From Symbiodinium microadriaticum (taxonomy: Eukaryota; Sar; Dinophyceae; Suessiales; Symbiodiniaceae): a DNA stretch of 64,000 nt. Position numbers and translations under genes: made by a program. The stretch lies in NCBI GenBank assembly GCA_001939145.1, contig LSRX01000595.1, positions 143,000 to 206,999 on the forward strand, read 5' to 3'. Below the pieces are notes generated by a model, which was given only the letters and a program-made list of their open reading frames with translations, made no database searches and had not been told where the DNA came from. This document shows, piece after piece, positions 32,490 through 45,194 of the stretch; within the stretch, counting starts at the first letter, position 1, and each line of letters starts with the position of its first letter.

Positions 32490-32790
32490 TGGTTGTTGGC
32501 GGTTCGCCTTCTTGTTGTCGACGTCGTCGCAGTCGACAGTGCGGTTGTGTCTCGTCTTTTCGTTTCTCTTTCGTCGTCGTCGTCGTGCTTCCAATTGTCG
32601 TCGACGTTATCGTGGTGTTTTTGTCGGCGTCGTGATTGTTGGGATTGTGGAACTGGCGGTGGTGGTTGTGGTTGCGGGGTGCTTCTGGTTGTGGTTGTGG
32701 TTGTTGATGTTGCTGTTGCCTGCAGTTGCTGCTGCTGCTGCTGCTGCTGCTGTTGGTGGTGGCGCTGGTGGCAATGGTTGTTGTTGTGAG
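32490..32790. repeat. Imperfect GTC/GTT/GCT trinucleotide tract
   Basis: Tracts of TCGTCGTCG, GGTTGTGGTT and (CTG)n follow one another. The core GCTGCTGCTGCTGCTGCTGC lies near 32730-32750. Open frames on both strands are poly-Ser, poly-Val or poly-Gln/Thr artefacts. Confidence 0.8.
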
Positions 32791-32799
32791 TCTTCCCCT

Positions 32800-35600
32800 G
32801 ACAGCATCCTGGTAAGATATGCGCGGGTGACACAAAACTGTCATGCGCAAGTCGAGGACAGACATGGCCTACGGCATGCTGAAGTGCTTGGCTGAGGTAT
32901 TTGGCGTAGCGGCGTAGCGAGTCCTGCCGGTCCAAGACGTTGTTGACTGAGGACATGCCAATGCCACGATCCACCTCATCGTGAAGTTGGCTGCTCTGTC
33001 GCAGTTTTGCAGATGATCAAGCCGATGTCAACTGCACGAACTTTGTTGTCATGTGGCCAAAGGTGCTAGCAGTCCATTGCTGTGTGTCAGCACAAGGAGT
33101 GGAAGACCTTGCGGCACTGGTCCAGCTGCCATCAGATCCAGGAGGTGGCATCGAGAAATCTCACCGACTGGTTGGGCAGTGGACTCTCTGGCGGTAGGCC
33201 GAAATGAAGCTGGTGCTGCTCCAGGCTGCACGACTTGCTGGGCTCACTGCCGTTGCTTTGACTAATGTTTCCGTGATTTGCCCTTGCTCAGGAGCTTGCG
33301 GCACTCATTGTCATAGTTTCCGGGTTGCTGTCTTTATCAAAGATCTTGTGCGGCGAGCCCTTTTGCTAGCTCCTTTTGTTGCTGGTGCTGCTGCTTCGCC
33401 AGACACGAGTCAGGTCTCAACGGCCGTTTGCACTCGCAAGGCTGTCTGATGTGCCTATTGTGTCCTATGCAAGAAGCAGATGCCAAGGCTGGCTGCTTAG
33501 GAAGCCACTTCGAGTTTGCGCTAAGCCGCCCGAACCAGCGACTACTCCCCGTGCCGTGTGTCAAGTGCTTCGTCGGGCTAAACAAGCGACATGCACCAAA
33601 ACATGGCGGCATTCCCAGCAACGGATCGCAATGCACTTCATGGACCAGCGTCTGCTGATGCATGACAGGCAAAGTCAACAAGCTGTGCTGACTTAGAACT
33701 TGGCAAGAGCAAGCCCAAGGACTAGAGCTTCGTCCGTCGTGCCTGCATCATTGCAACCCTCTCAACAGTGACCATGCAGCCTCCGATTTTTCTCGCGCCG
33801 ATCTCTCCCGGTTCTCCGCGGTTGAGGGGTGCAGCGTCGGCAAAACAACAAGCTGCCCGACGGTCCCTATTGCCTCCTTCCACTACGGGCTGTATGTCGT
33901 TGGGACTGACTGGAGGACTGTCGCTGGTGCCTTGCGTGCTCCGTTCCTAACACCGAAGCCCCAAGTCCCCATTTGCCAACCCGGGACACGTCCTAGCCAG
34001 GGGGAGGCAATAAAGAAAGGGGCAATGTAACCAGACGAAAATGACAAGACGAGTTCAAACATCTCAGCACTTGTAGTCAAGTTCTTTGTTCGCACATGCA
34101 GGCACCCTCTGGAAGGTCATCGATGAATTGGTAGCATGGATCGAGAAGGTGGGGGGCACTAGTGAGACATGTCATATTAAATGTCAATGTTAGTCATGTG
34201 TCTATGCCTCGCCACTCAGGGCGCATCTGTCCGATAACTCTTTGCTCCAGCCTGGCAGGCCGACTCGCCACAGCTCTTGGCACTCTCCCGGGCCGGTCGC
34301 TCAGCCAAGAAGAATTCGCACTTGATCCAAGAGGTGCAAGAGAGCCTCAGCACCTGCGAACTGAATGTGATGGCTGCAGAAGAAGCAGGTGAAATTGAAG
34401 TTAAGAGGTTAAGACGGAGAGCGAGAGCACACGCGATAAGACGTCTCACACCGAGGTTGGGTCAAGAGTCTAGGCCAAACATGCCTAGACACGACCGGAC
34501 GCACAGATCGGCGGTTGCCGAGTGCGTGTAAGGGGCCTTGGGGGAGGGGGCTAAGATCCGTAAGGAGAAGCATGTGGAAAGGAAACAACACAACAGAGTG
34601 AGACAGTGAGAAGAAGTAGTGGTTCTGAAGTTGGCTGCGTGCACTTCTGCGACTTGGTGATCAAGGTTTACCAGTGGATGGAAGGTAGCGGCGGCTTCTC
34701 AAAGATTGGGGCAGCCATTGCCAAAGCTGCAACGAAGGCAGCGAAGTCCTGCAGAGCATCACTGTCTGCCTCGCAGCGAATCCCGGCCACAGGCCACCCT
34801 TGCTGGAAAGACGTGCGAGGCAGCCGGATGCTTTGGAATCGAAGCGGTTTTTGAGAAAACGTAAACTGAGGATGGCTCCAAGGCCGAACTGAAGAGATGC
34901 CCGCAGTACTCGCTGCCGGCTCCCCAGGATCCCAGAGGTTCGCATCGGCGGGCTCTTGGGGTCTGAGAGCCTCAGGGAGCTTTGTCCGGCTGCTTGTGGG
35001 AAGCACCTCGACCTCCAAAAGCAGAAGTGGAGGCAAACAGTGGATCAATGCAGCTGCCAAGTGCAACCCTTCATTTGCTGGCTTGCCGCTGTGAAGGACT
35101 GGGCCACCAAAGCCAATCTCAGAAGAGCCAGCAGCTTAAATTGTTCCCACTTACACGAGAGATCGGTGGGGGGATGAAGATCGCAGGTGTCGCTCGTCCG
35201 GGGTGGCCCAGCTTTGGTCGTGCGACCGCACCTCCTCGAGAGCCCTGGGCCAAGATGGATGTAGAAACAGATCAGCTCGGCCTGAAAAAGCGAAGTGCAG
35301 GTGCCAGGGGAAGGGCACGCGCATGCAACGGCCCAGCACGTTCTGGACCAGAGCCTCCAGGCACTCGAAGTGCACTCGCCACACTAGGCGGATCGACGTC
35401 GAAGGCGCCTGTATGCCAGGCAATGTGCGAGGAGACAGCCCTGCAGCCTCTATGGCCAGTCTCTCAGCATGGCCTTTACATGAAGCCAGCGTGCACTGCC
35501 AAGATAGTCGCGTGATGAGGCAGACATTCTTGGATTGTGATTTCTTGGACCAGTACCTCCGATGGACCTCCGAATCTGGCTGGGTGGAGGAAGCCTTCGT
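32800..35600. other. Region without a recognised gene
   Basis: Holds only unplaced coding-like scraps, for example 34100-34170 forward (TLWKVIDELVAWIEKVGG), 34310-34440 forward (NSHLIQEVQESLSTCELNVM, then a basic run) and 33280-33350 forward (hydrophobic AQELAALIVIVSGLLSLS). None could be joined into a model. Confidence 0.35.
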
Positions 35601-36300
35601 GCCTGAAGGCTTAGCTACATGATACAATGGACGGAACTACCCGCCTGCATCATGCGTGGGAGCGAAATTCTGAGCATGGCCTTGCCACTGCTGAGGACAT
35701 ACGTAGCCGGAGTGCAGGACTCCATCTATGCCCTGCAGGCGTCACACGCGGCACATGGCACTTGTCTCGAACTGTGCACTGAACGTTCATGATGCTGGAT
35801 GGGAGGCTACCAACCTTGTCCGCTCAATTGACCTCTTCTCCTCGAAGCCAGTCATCGTGGTGGCCGATTCCTCAAAAAGTTAGTTGCTGCGGCCGCTTAC
35901 GTCCCTCACCTGAGCTGTAGTAGTTTGCAGCGAAAGCGGCTTAATGAAGGTCTTCGACGAGCAGTATATCCCACCATGGCAGTGGCGGCACTTCCCCAAC
36001 GCAGCTGTGGCGGCAACATGACAACAGACTCTAAGCTGTTCCCGCTTTGCGTCTGGGCATGGCATGCTTGCTGTCCGAGCGAAGGTAATCGTGTACAAGA
36101 TGCTGCCCCTTCCAGGAGACAGCGGGGCCGGGCTCGTGTGGTTTTCCCGAGCTTTCCTGGGCTGCTTTGCAGGAAAAGCTGTTTCCTTCAACTTCAACAA
36201 GCTCCGTGCCATGATTGCTTCGCGAACCCTGGTGGCTGTTCAGCTGGACAAGTCCTTAGATCGCCTGCGTGCCGGCAGTTCGGGGCTTGTTCAGAGCCTT
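35500..36300 (+). CDS. Possible multi-exon gene of unknown function
   Basis: Four forward segments look coding: 35510-35620 (RQTFLDCDFLDQYLRWTSES), 35638-35792 (MRGSEILSMALPLLRTYVAG, then VQDSIYALQASHAAHG), 35785-35880 (DAGWEATNLVRSIDLFSSKP) and 36064-36290 (VRAKVIVYKMLPLPGDSGAG, then FSRAFLGCFAGKAVSFNFNK). A short piece at 35945-36025 reads VFDEQYIPPWQWRHFPNAAV. Segment order and frame changes suggest introns. No domain is recognised. Confidence 0.35.
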
Positions 36301-36983
36301 CCGACATTGACAGGACACCGATCAGCTGATTGCGCCAGAGGTGGAGAGGCCCTGGGCAGCTCGTGCACGCTGACTAGCTTGTTCCTGCTTGTTGGTGCAG
36401 GATGTTTGCCGCTTCTCGTCGCGAGATCCACTCGCACTACCCATGGCCGATGCTGCCAGTCCACTGGATGCTTGCCGGCATCCAGCAACAGAAACACTGC
36501 AAAGCCGGTGTGCTGGCATGACAGCCAAGGATGTCGAGAGATGTCCCGTCGCCACGCTTGTTCCGGGTTTTGTGCAATCTGATCAAAGAAGTTGTGCTGA
36601 CTGAGCCTGTGTGTGGTTTGGACGGGTTTTGCACTGTCTGGCAGTGTTGCATGCTAGGCCAAGAAAGGAGAGCTTTACTCCGTCGGCATCTCACTGTCTG
36701 TATCTGTATGTGTGCACACCGCATTGAAAGTAGAGCAGTCGACAAAATATTATTCAGGATATGAACTTCGAAGGGTGGGCTGGCCAAAGGACTATGAGGT
36801 CAGGAGTGTTATCCACTGGACGTTTGCCGGCCCCTCTTCCGGCAGGTGGGGTCATGCTCACCCGCTCCGCCCTCGATGCTGCTTTGTGCGGTGTGCATAT
36901 TGCAAAGTTGCAGTCCGGCCCAGGACATGGACATACTGGGCCTTACCCTTTCTTGCTGATCTCCTCCACGAGAGGCGTCAAGC

Positions 36984-37367
36984 GTGTCCGTTTTCGCAGA
37001 TCGTTCTGTTTGCGTAGGAAATGTATTGCTGGCGGTATTTGGTATTTGGCAAGAAGCTTGCAACCATGATCTGCGAGCATTGAGGTGCATCACCGGCTCA
37101 GCCATGCCGGCACGAAACCTCTTTTCTCGGGCGAACTTGCTGTTCTCTCTTGAGCCATGCTTCGAGACAACCTGCCGAACCAGTTCGACCCTCGTGATTA
37201 GTTTGACAGTCGCCAAGTGCAAATGCACCGGGCAATGGAGGTCGGGGTCCCTTGCAATGGGTTGCATCGCGTCCGAGATGGTGCAGTGGCAGATCGCCCT
37301 GAGTCGCAAGGCCCCTCTTCTGTTCATCACCCTATCAAAGGAGCACTTGCGCGACACCGACAAGTAG
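36984..37367 (+). CDS. Possible exon, unknown protein
   Basis: A 127-codon forward frame reads NLLFSLEPCFETTCRTSSTL, then VISLTVAKCKCTGQWRSGSL and MGCIASEMVQWQIALSRKAP, ending TAG. Composition is protein-like but no family is recognised. An overlapping frame (37217-37855) is Arg/Ser-rich and less likely. Confidence 0.25.
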   Translation: MSVFADRSVCVGNVLLAVFGIWQEACNHDLRALRCITGSAMPARNLFSRANLLFSLEPCFETTCRTSSTLVISLTVAKCKCTGQWRSGSLAMGCIASEMVQWQIALSRKAPLLFITLSKEHLRDTDK

Positions 37368-38767
37368 GAGGGACTAGAGCAGAACGCCTGTTTTTACGTC
37401 GCTGCCTGCCCACGATACCTGGGCTGCAAGCAACATCGAGTTCGGAAAGAAGGATCCTCCCGACTGCGACAAGGATGTTGCCGGACCGTGCCTTCATGTC
37501 ATCCGGTGGATGCCATCATCTAACTGCTTTATTTGAGCAGGCAGCCGGTGGCATCACCGGTTGGAGAGAAAACATCAGAGAGGAGAAGAGACCCTTGGCA
37601 CCTTCTGCAGCCCGTCAGTTAAGATCCCGGTCCCAGCTGGAGCAGATTCGACGGACGAGGCCGGTCGTGATGGTCACCTATATACCACCAAAACTTGCAA
37701 GGGGAGATCCAAGCACGATCGACCCTGGGAAGAGCTCCCGGAAGACTGTCAGGGAAGAGGCTTTGGGTGTCCGGAGTCATACACGGAAGACTCAGAGCGG
37801 AAAGTGCCCGCTGCTTCCGGAAAGTCGGATCAGCATTTCTGAGGTAGAACTTTGAAGATACGTCCTCGGCGGCAAGCGCTAAATTGCAGACCCCTCTTGC
37901 AGTTCTAGGAGTTATGCTTGTGAGCGTATACGGTATACATGATGAGATGGTAAGAAGAAGCCGTGGCAATATGTAGAAACAACGTAAGCCATGAGTCTTG
38001 AAGCTTTGGCTTTTGGATCTTTGGCTCCAAGAGCCGGTGGACAGGACTAGGAGACAGTTGGCTGAAGCGCCACAGAGCATCGCGTTTCCGAGGGCCTGGA
38101 ATTCTGTAGCCAGCCGAGACCTTGATGTCTCGAAGGACCTGTACTGTACTGCCCTGTACATGGGTGCCTCTGGATCACAAAGAAGTTTGGCCGAACTTTG
38201 CAGAAAGCACTGCCGGCTTCTTCTGCTGACCTGGTGGCGACTTTGTCACCCTGTTAGATGATTTAGCACATGTCGAAGCTCGATGTGACATCTGTGGTAC
38301 TCTAGTCTACTAAGCCATTGAATCCTCAAGCCGCAAGCTCGTAAAGCTTCAAGTCGAAATCCTGGACAGTCGTGCATGTGAATTTTGAGCCTTGATTTTT
38401 GAAGCTTTCGTGATGTGAGGGCCAAGGATTCTTGTTTTGATGTAGTCTTTTCCTTGAGTCCACCGTTGCTAGAGGGTCCATATCCAACTCCGCGGGTAAA
38501 CGATAAACCGCCGATCCGGGGTCTGCGATCCTCCAAGAACACCTTGGAGCTTTCCAATCCAATCCAATCTCTACAAGTGATATGCCGAGACACACGACAT
38601 CCCCCAAAGCGTGCATACTGTTGCAAATTGTGTGCAGTATGTGACGATGGAGGATTTCAACACTCCGGTCTCCGGAAAGGGTCTACATAGTTAGACTTGG
38701 GACATCGGACAGACGAGGGCCCTGGCACGTCACTCTGCAAATTGGAGGGCCATGTGCTGGAACGGAC

Positions 38768-39605
38768 ATGGTGGACCAGTCGCCATTCCTGATGTGGCGG
38801 CGAGTTGCAAAAGGATCGATCCGGCTAGCTTCACGCGTAGCAAGAGTTACTGTTGACTCCTGCACGTGCTCGAACCAAAAAAAGGTTTGCCGCTGGTTTC
38901 AAGACCAAGGCGAAGGCGCAATTGTGGGCAAACTGCATCAAGAGCGGCTGAAGCTTGACGAGCCTTCTCTCCAGCCACGCCAGCAGGCCTGGAGCATCCA
39001 GGTGTGGGACCTGAATGCAGCATCCTCCGACGGACTTTTGGCCGTTATCGAGGATAGAAAGAAATCCCCTCGACAGGCTCGAATCTCAGCTTAGTGTTTT
39101 CTCTAGGAGATGTCTCAGCTGCAGGTCAAGTATGGGTCGTTTATGATGGAGGACGAGGCGCTCAGTCAGCTCGCATTCGGGAGTCTTCGGAGAGTGACAA
39201 TCTGAAGGACATGCTCAATGTCGGACTGTGGCGCGACAAGGCCACCAAGGACTTGAATTTGCACCTTCCAATAAGCCGGGCATTGCATCACGGCCGAAGC
39301 ACTGTGCTCAATTTAGCCTTCCAGTTCTCGCAGGAGTGGTGCAAGTTCGACTTGGAATGGGCTTTGTTCAAGGAGAGATGGCAGCTGGATCCGAAACCTA
39401 TGCAAGACTCCAAGTGCGTCCCTCAGCTCTCCCGAGAGACGGCCACCGGCATGCAACTCAAAATTGGAGGTGGTATCCGGACGGTGTGCCGGTCGTGTAC
39501 CTGTCCATGCACAACACGAAGCAGTTCGCAAGCAACTCAAGCTGCAAAGCCCTGCGAGAGTGTCTCTGCAGCCTGCCCTCGCCTGTCGATGCCTTGAGGA
39601 GGTGA
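38768..39605 (+). CDS. Possible multi-exon gene of unknown function
   Basis: Forward segments 38900-39094 (KLHQERLKLDEPSLQPRQQA, then WSIQVWDLNAASSDGLLAVI), 39110-39420 (SDNLKDMLNVGLWRDKATKD, then LAFQFSQEWCKFDLEWALFK) and 39440-39605 (WYPDGVPVVYLSMHNTKQFA) are protein-like. The YPDGVPVVYLS motif recalls the YPD-P-V element of RWD/UBC-fold domains. That is suggestive only. Frames overlap between 39228 and 39597, so only one of the two readings there can be right. Confidence 0.35.
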
Positions 39606-39609
39606 CGGA

Positions 39610-41585
39610 TTGGCTTCTGTCTTGGTTTGCTCGATGCCACAGCTTCAAGCCAGCCAAGTGTTCAACCTCAGGCGTCCGAGCAAGTTGAATGTGTATTCCG
39701 CGTCTGTTGTCCAGCCCTGCAGGCAAGGCACCGCCTCCTCAATGTGGGCTGCGCGGATTCCTGGCAAGCCGAGTCTATGCGGCAAGCATTGCGCCCAGGT
39801 CAGGAGGATTCGTCGGCAGAGCGGAAGCTCAGACGACGTCCGCACCAGTATGTGGAAGACATGCGTGAAGCCCAAGTTATGCCCTGCTCCCTTGCGCTGT
39901 GCCATGATCTGCCATGCTCGGAAACATTGAACACAATCTGGCAGGTGCTGCTGCATGGAGCCCCGCCTGAGCAAATGGATCTATTGGGGCGGCAAATGGT
40001 AGGTGGCTCAGTTTGAAAATCTCAATGGGCTTCGGCTGGGGTCGCATTCCAAGGTTTGACAATGGACAGGCGGTGCCAGGCGGGGAAGGTCCCGGTGGCG
40101 GAAGTTCTGTGTCAGTCTGCCACATTGCACAGGCAAAATGCCGGGCATGCAGAAGAACAGAACCTGCACTCTGCCCTGAAGGGGAGGGAACATGTACAAA
40201 ATGCAGAGCAAGTCGCAGAGACTTGCTTGAGGAGTTCTGTTTCTTGGAAGGGAGGGACGAGAAAACCCATCTCGTTTTCAGCAGGCTTCCCCTTCTGCCA
40301 AGGAGGGCAAAGATCGCCAATCCTGGTCCTAGTTAATGAACCTTGAGATTCTGCAAAGCTCGGAAGGAATACAAGGCGGCAGTGTCTGAGGCGACGGATA
40401 GTTGGCGCAGGCACTCCAAAGACCGTATGCACCAGGCTTGCATCTGAAGTCGGGGGTGGGGCACATCCCCACACATCCCCAGAAATCACTTGACATTCTG
40501 TCCACTCGTCACCTTGAGGCACTCGCCGCTCTCGAAGTCAACAGGAAGCCAGAGCCTGGTGTAGCTCGACAGGCCGGGGTCGGCTTGGGGTCCTCCCTTC
40601 GGCCTTGATGCTGTATGGCAGTGCACCTTGGGGACATGGCTGATCCTGTTGTGTTCAAGAGAAGACTTTCTGGCAAGGTTTGAGGCGCAGTAGATTGCAG
40701 CCGCTGCCTGGAGCCTCGCCACGCCACAGCACCGTGGCGAGACACCTACGGTAGGGCGCCCAACAAGTCGGATCGCGACATACTTCGCCTTCGCAACTAC
40801 GCAGCCCTCAGGCTGCGACTGAACTTGTCGGAAGTTCACCAATCAAGCAAGGCCGGATGCAGGACACCCCAGCCGTGAATATGCATTCGATATGTGGTGT
40901 TATCAGCATCTTCTGCACGTTATTCTCCGGCTTAACGGAAGATCAAATTCAGCGAATATTCAACATTGTGACCTTAGTAAGCCTTATGTGGTAGATATTT
41001 TTATTGGCATGTGATATGTTGCGATCGTTCAGCCACTCTATCTGCATGTAGTCTCCTGGTCTTGCTATACCCCGAGACGACACCCGAAGTTCGAGACTGA
41101 GACAAGCGATCAATCAGCAACAGCCTATAAGATATTACATTATTCTATATTATATTATATCATATTATAATATATTGTATTTTGTTCTTAGACTGTGCCA
41201 GCATGGCACCCCGAAGCTTTGATGTACCAAGCTGCCTGGTTCTTCAGCGGCGCGTGGCTGCACAACAAGTGCAGCACATGCCAGCGCATGGCTTACTTGC
41301 TCATCCTATGGTTTCTTACTGATGCATGTCTTGCATTTGTGTGTGTCGTGTGCTTTAACAGCTAGAAAAAAGTTGCGATGTTTCAAGGCTGCCGCAGCTC
41401 CGACGTGCAACAGACGAGCGCAATGCTTGCAGACTTTTCGTGCGATTGCTGGGTGCATCCATTCCCGGGCTTGCAGAGCCAGGACAATGTGCTGTGCAAC
41501 TATCCAGCCGAGTGGATTGAAAAGAGACATGCTATCGTTTTTCCAAATTAACCCTCCGCTCTAGACTCCCAAGTATTGGGGGCGA
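39610..41585. other. Region without a recognised gene
   Basis: A forward frame at 40013-40336 is Cys/Gly-rich and a reverse frame at 40486-40842 contains AKYVAIRLVGRPTVGVSPRC. Neither can be assigned. An AT-rich block lies at 41108-41182. Confidence 0.35.
41108..41182. repeat. AT-rich TATAT/ATTAT block
   Basis: Reads as repeated TATTATATTATATCATATTA-like units in otherwise GC-balanced DNA. A second short AT-rich block lies at 53900-53985. Confidence 0.7.
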
Positions 41586-41586
41586 A

Positions 41587-41788
41587 GGTTTAAAGTTTAA
41601 GCAGGTTGCGCCCTCAGTGTCAAGCTTTCCCATTGGCAGCAGGTTCACGTCGAGAACTGATCGCAATTTCCCAAATGTTGGCTTTCCCATGAAGTGCAGA
41701 CTGACGGCATGTTTCGACAAAGTGGTTGTGCCAAGATGCGTTGAGGGCAACTGGAACCTCCGGCTCGAGTTCAAAAATACGAATCAGG
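41587..41788 (+). CDS. Possible exon, unknown protein
   Basis: A forward frame without ATG reads GLKFKQVAPSVSSFPIGSRF, then TDRNFPNVGFPMKCRLTACF and VVVPRCVEGNWNLRLEFKNT. Alternating hydrophobic residues and normal codon use make it one of the better unassigned exons. The flanks were not resolved. Confidence 0.35.
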
Positions 41789-41789
41789 T

Positions 41790-43869
41790 ATCGTCAGGTT
41801 TCCCAGCGCTTACAGTATTCTCTCACAGTCACGGACGTATCGAAAGGACCGAAACGAACGGAGCAGTAGCGATCTTGGCCAGCGAACGGAGCCGGTGGTG
41901 TCGACAGAATGCGGGGTTCGGGTGGGACGGCCCTGCCAAGTCGTCGAACAGCCCATGCCGCCGCATTCTCCTCAACACACTCGTTACAGATTCGATGTTT
42001 GCTAGTGTGCAGTGTCCGTTGAGCGTGAGGACTGCTCATGCGCGAGCATCCATGTGTGGAAGTGGCATTCGGTGATACAGTGAAGGCGACGCGCCTGCAC
42101 TTTTCTTTCCCCACAAGTCATCACTTGTGTCGTTTTCGGCAAGACTGCATCTCAAGGAGTCCGAACCTGCTGAGTACGTCTCTGTGGGCACGCCAACTTT
42201 CGGACCAAGCGCGGCGGGCTGAGCATATTAGATCCGCGTAGTTCGGCTGGTCTTCTGAGCGTGTTTGAGGCCCGAAAGCCAGGTTTGGTTCCGACAGCGC
42301 TGCAGGACAAGAAAGGAAAAGCCGTTTCGACTAGAAGATGATGCCGGGGCCGGGGTGCGCTGCATTCCTGGAGGATTGTGAGTGGCACTTCGGCGACACG
42401 ATGGTCTTCACTGTCGCTCAGACAAACGTCAGCCTGTCGCGTTGTGCAGGGTGGTGGGGCACTTGGTTCAGGTTCAGCTGCCGGAGCTCACTTCCTGTGG
42501 CTTGTCCCTTCGTGTGCGCACACGGAGTGACATGCGCCTGGGTCCCTTGCAGCTGGACCTGGCCCGGCCAAGCCAAGTCGGTTGCTGCACACTTGACATG
42601 AGGCACTCAATGAAATTCACTGAAGCCTCGGAATCTTGCCGGAATTTCTTGATCAGAATTCAGAGCACCCTTTCAGGCGTCGGATCCTTCCTGCATGCTC
42701 CAACCCAAAAGTGGCCCAGGCGGCCAGCCGGCGTGTTTGGTGCCGTGTTGTTCTGCCGGAGCGGCGCAGGTCGCAAGCAAGGGGGTAAAGGATGATGCAA
42801 CTGCACCCGGTTCGCAGCTGGCTCCCTTTTGCCTGCGGAGAGCCTGCCATGTTGCAGTGCACTGACTTGCCGATGCTTTTGCCGCAGCTTCTTCCAAGGC
42901 CCATGCAGCTTCGCAAGAGATCTGGGAGTCTGAGCAGATGTGCTTGCCACTCGTTACAGCCGACGGCGCGGATGAAGGAGTACCCCCGCTCAGATGCAAG
43001 AGGTGTTCGTTGTTATTTCATGTCGTACTTTGGACAGCGCTGCAGGCATGGCTCTTGGTGAGTTTCGCGCTGTCTGCCAACCCGCAGTCGCTCGAAAAAC
43101 TGGCTTCCCGGGCAGACAGGACGTTGGTTGAGCGAGCACCTCGGCTGCAAACTTCAGCCTTTATCCTGTACCGACTGTAGCAATGCGAAAGCCGCTACGC
43201 TTGCTAGCAACCTTTGTTTTGCGAGGTTTCTGAAAGTGTCTCACAACTGGGCCAACAAGCCCAGCCAGCGTTACAGTGGGCGGCAGAATGTTGTGCCACA
43301 GAAACAGCGAGGACGGCATCCCGGTTGAAGGGAAGGTCCCTGTACACTGACCTCACCTCAGGAGCTCTCAAGAGCGGATCGTCGTGTCCATCCCAGCCAT
43401 GGAGCACGAAAGCATGGGCGTGGACTTAGGCATTCGAACAGGGTCCTGAGGCAGATGATTGGTTCCTGTCGCTGTCGCAGGCCGCAGCCAAGCAGGGGCG
43501 CCCGAGAGCCAGCAGAGCCGGGAGTGTGCGGCTTCACCACAGCAGGAGAGCCGATTTTGTGGGATGCTTTGAGGTTTCAAGATCTCACGAGGCTCAGTTC
43601 GCTAGTTTTCTGAGACGAGGAGATAGAAGCGGAGCCTGCGCCAGAGCCGCCTGCCTTCCCGGAGACGGCTCCAAGCAGGCCCCCTTCGCAGTCTCATGTT
43701 CCAGCCTAGCCTCAGAGACTTGCTGTCTTCATTTCCTAGCAAAGCTGTATTTATCAGTGTTTCGAGGCTCCCAGTTCGGAGCCAGTGTGGAAGAAGCTTG
43801 GCTTCAACAAGTGAGTTCATCGTGATCCTTGTGCTTGTTGTGTGGATGGCACCTGCAGCTCCGAGCAGG
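41790..43869. other. Region without a recognised gene
   Basis: A forward piece at 42338-42425 reads CAAFLEDCEWHFGDTMVFTV, weakly like a strand pair of a C2 domain. The remainder contains overlapping frames that cannot be ranked. Confidence 0.3.
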
Positions 43870-44143
43870 ATATCTCGTTTCACATGGGGCTGCTGCGCCC
43901 GGCCCTACCCTGCCCATGCCGTACACCTTGAACCCAGCGTGGACATGGCATCAGAGGCTCGTTCAGCGACGGAGCCAGGGCTTTCAACAGCAAGGGGCAG
44001 TTTGGCTTTGGCAGACCAGGCCACAGCTCACGGCACAGAGCGCCGGCTTGCAACCTCAAACGTGGGGCTTTCCACAGCCTCTGAGCTGCATGCGGGAGCA
44101 GCTTGAGGTCGTGCGGGGGGAGCTTCTCTGGGCTGACATGTAG
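43870..44143 (+). CDS. Possible exon of a Pro/Gln-rich protein
   Basis: A forward frame reads PYTLNPAWTWHQRLVQRRSQ, then GFQQQGAVWLWQTRPQLTAQ, ending REQLEVVRGELLWADM and TAG at 44141. The bias to Gln, Pro, Trp and Leu fits a disordered region. Downstream frames up to 44630 have similar composition but overlap each other. Confidence 0.25.
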
Positions 44144-45009
44144 GCAGCTGAGGCCAGCTCCTGTGCCGGCTCACCTGCCGCAGTTCCGCTAAAATGATGC
44201 AAAGAGTGCAGGGGTTGGCAAATGGCCTGCCGGCCTGCCCCAAGTCTTCGACTCTGCGAGCCAGTCCCTGCCCACAGGTAGGTATGATCCGCATAGCACT
44301 GCCAGCATTGCGCAAAGCCTCACAACTCCTGCCGGGGCCTGAGCATGCCTTGGGGCTCTGCGATGGACGGCCAGCTTTGCAGTCCAAAGTCTGCATCCCA
44401 GGTAGCTCATGGTCAGCAGTTGACAGCTGCCTGGGGCCTACCTCAGATGCTCCGAGTCGACCCCTCGCTGGTTCCTCATGGATCTACAAGGCAACCTCGG
44501 AGGCTCCGGTCCAACTGCCAGAACTCAACACACAGGACCTTTCCAACACGGCACAGGCTGCACTGCCACGCTTCTAGGGATCCACGACCTGTCTGTGTGG
44601 GAGGCACCAGCTACTTCGTCACATGGTGGTAGTTTACTGATGACAGCTGCCAATACCTGAGAGGGGAGCAGACAGATTGATGTTTTGAAGCTGTTGTGAT
44701 TTCTTGCTGTTGCTTTGTAGGTTTGCCTTCTGTGCACGAGTCCGTGTGAGGCCATGGAGGCATCTCTCATCAAGCTTGCTTCTTTCAGGCTAGTGCGGAT
44801 GAACATTCCGTCGATGAGCAGCCTGTCTGAGATCGTTTACCAGTTGCAGGGACAACACGATTGATTTCGCCAGTGATACTGTCGCCAGCATTCTTTTTGT
44901 TCCGCTGGAATTCCGGCTAGATATGTTCGAAGGATGGTCTGGTGAAGCGTTGCATCGCCCATGGTCTCACAGGGTTTCTGATGATGTCTGTGTGATTTCC
45001 TGAGGGTTC

Positions 45010-45192
45010 TTGCTTTGGATTCCCTTCCCAGAAGTTACCAACATCATGTTTCAGGCAGCAGTGGCATGGCAGTACATGAGCAAAGCTGCACTCCTGCAGG
45101 CGGGGGGAAACAGAGATGCTACTCTGGTCTTTAGCCCCGTGGCGCTGGGAGACGTCCTTAAAGGCGACTGCTCTGCTTCTTGCGCCTTTTAG
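45010..45192 (+). CDS. Possible exon, unknown protein
   Basis: A forward frame reads LWIPFPEVTNIMFQAAVAWQ, then YMSKAALLQAGGNRDATLVF and SPVALGDVLKG. Helical, protein-like, no family recognised. Confidence 0.3.
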   Translation: MLWIPFPEVTNIMFQAAVAWQYMSKAALLQAGGNRDATLVFSPVALGDVLKGDCSASCAF

Positions 45193-45194
45193 CC

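Noticed and set aside
32396..32974. 192-codon reverse frame rich in Gln, His and Thr
   Set aside because: Product of the GTT/GCT/GTC tract read on the opposite strand.
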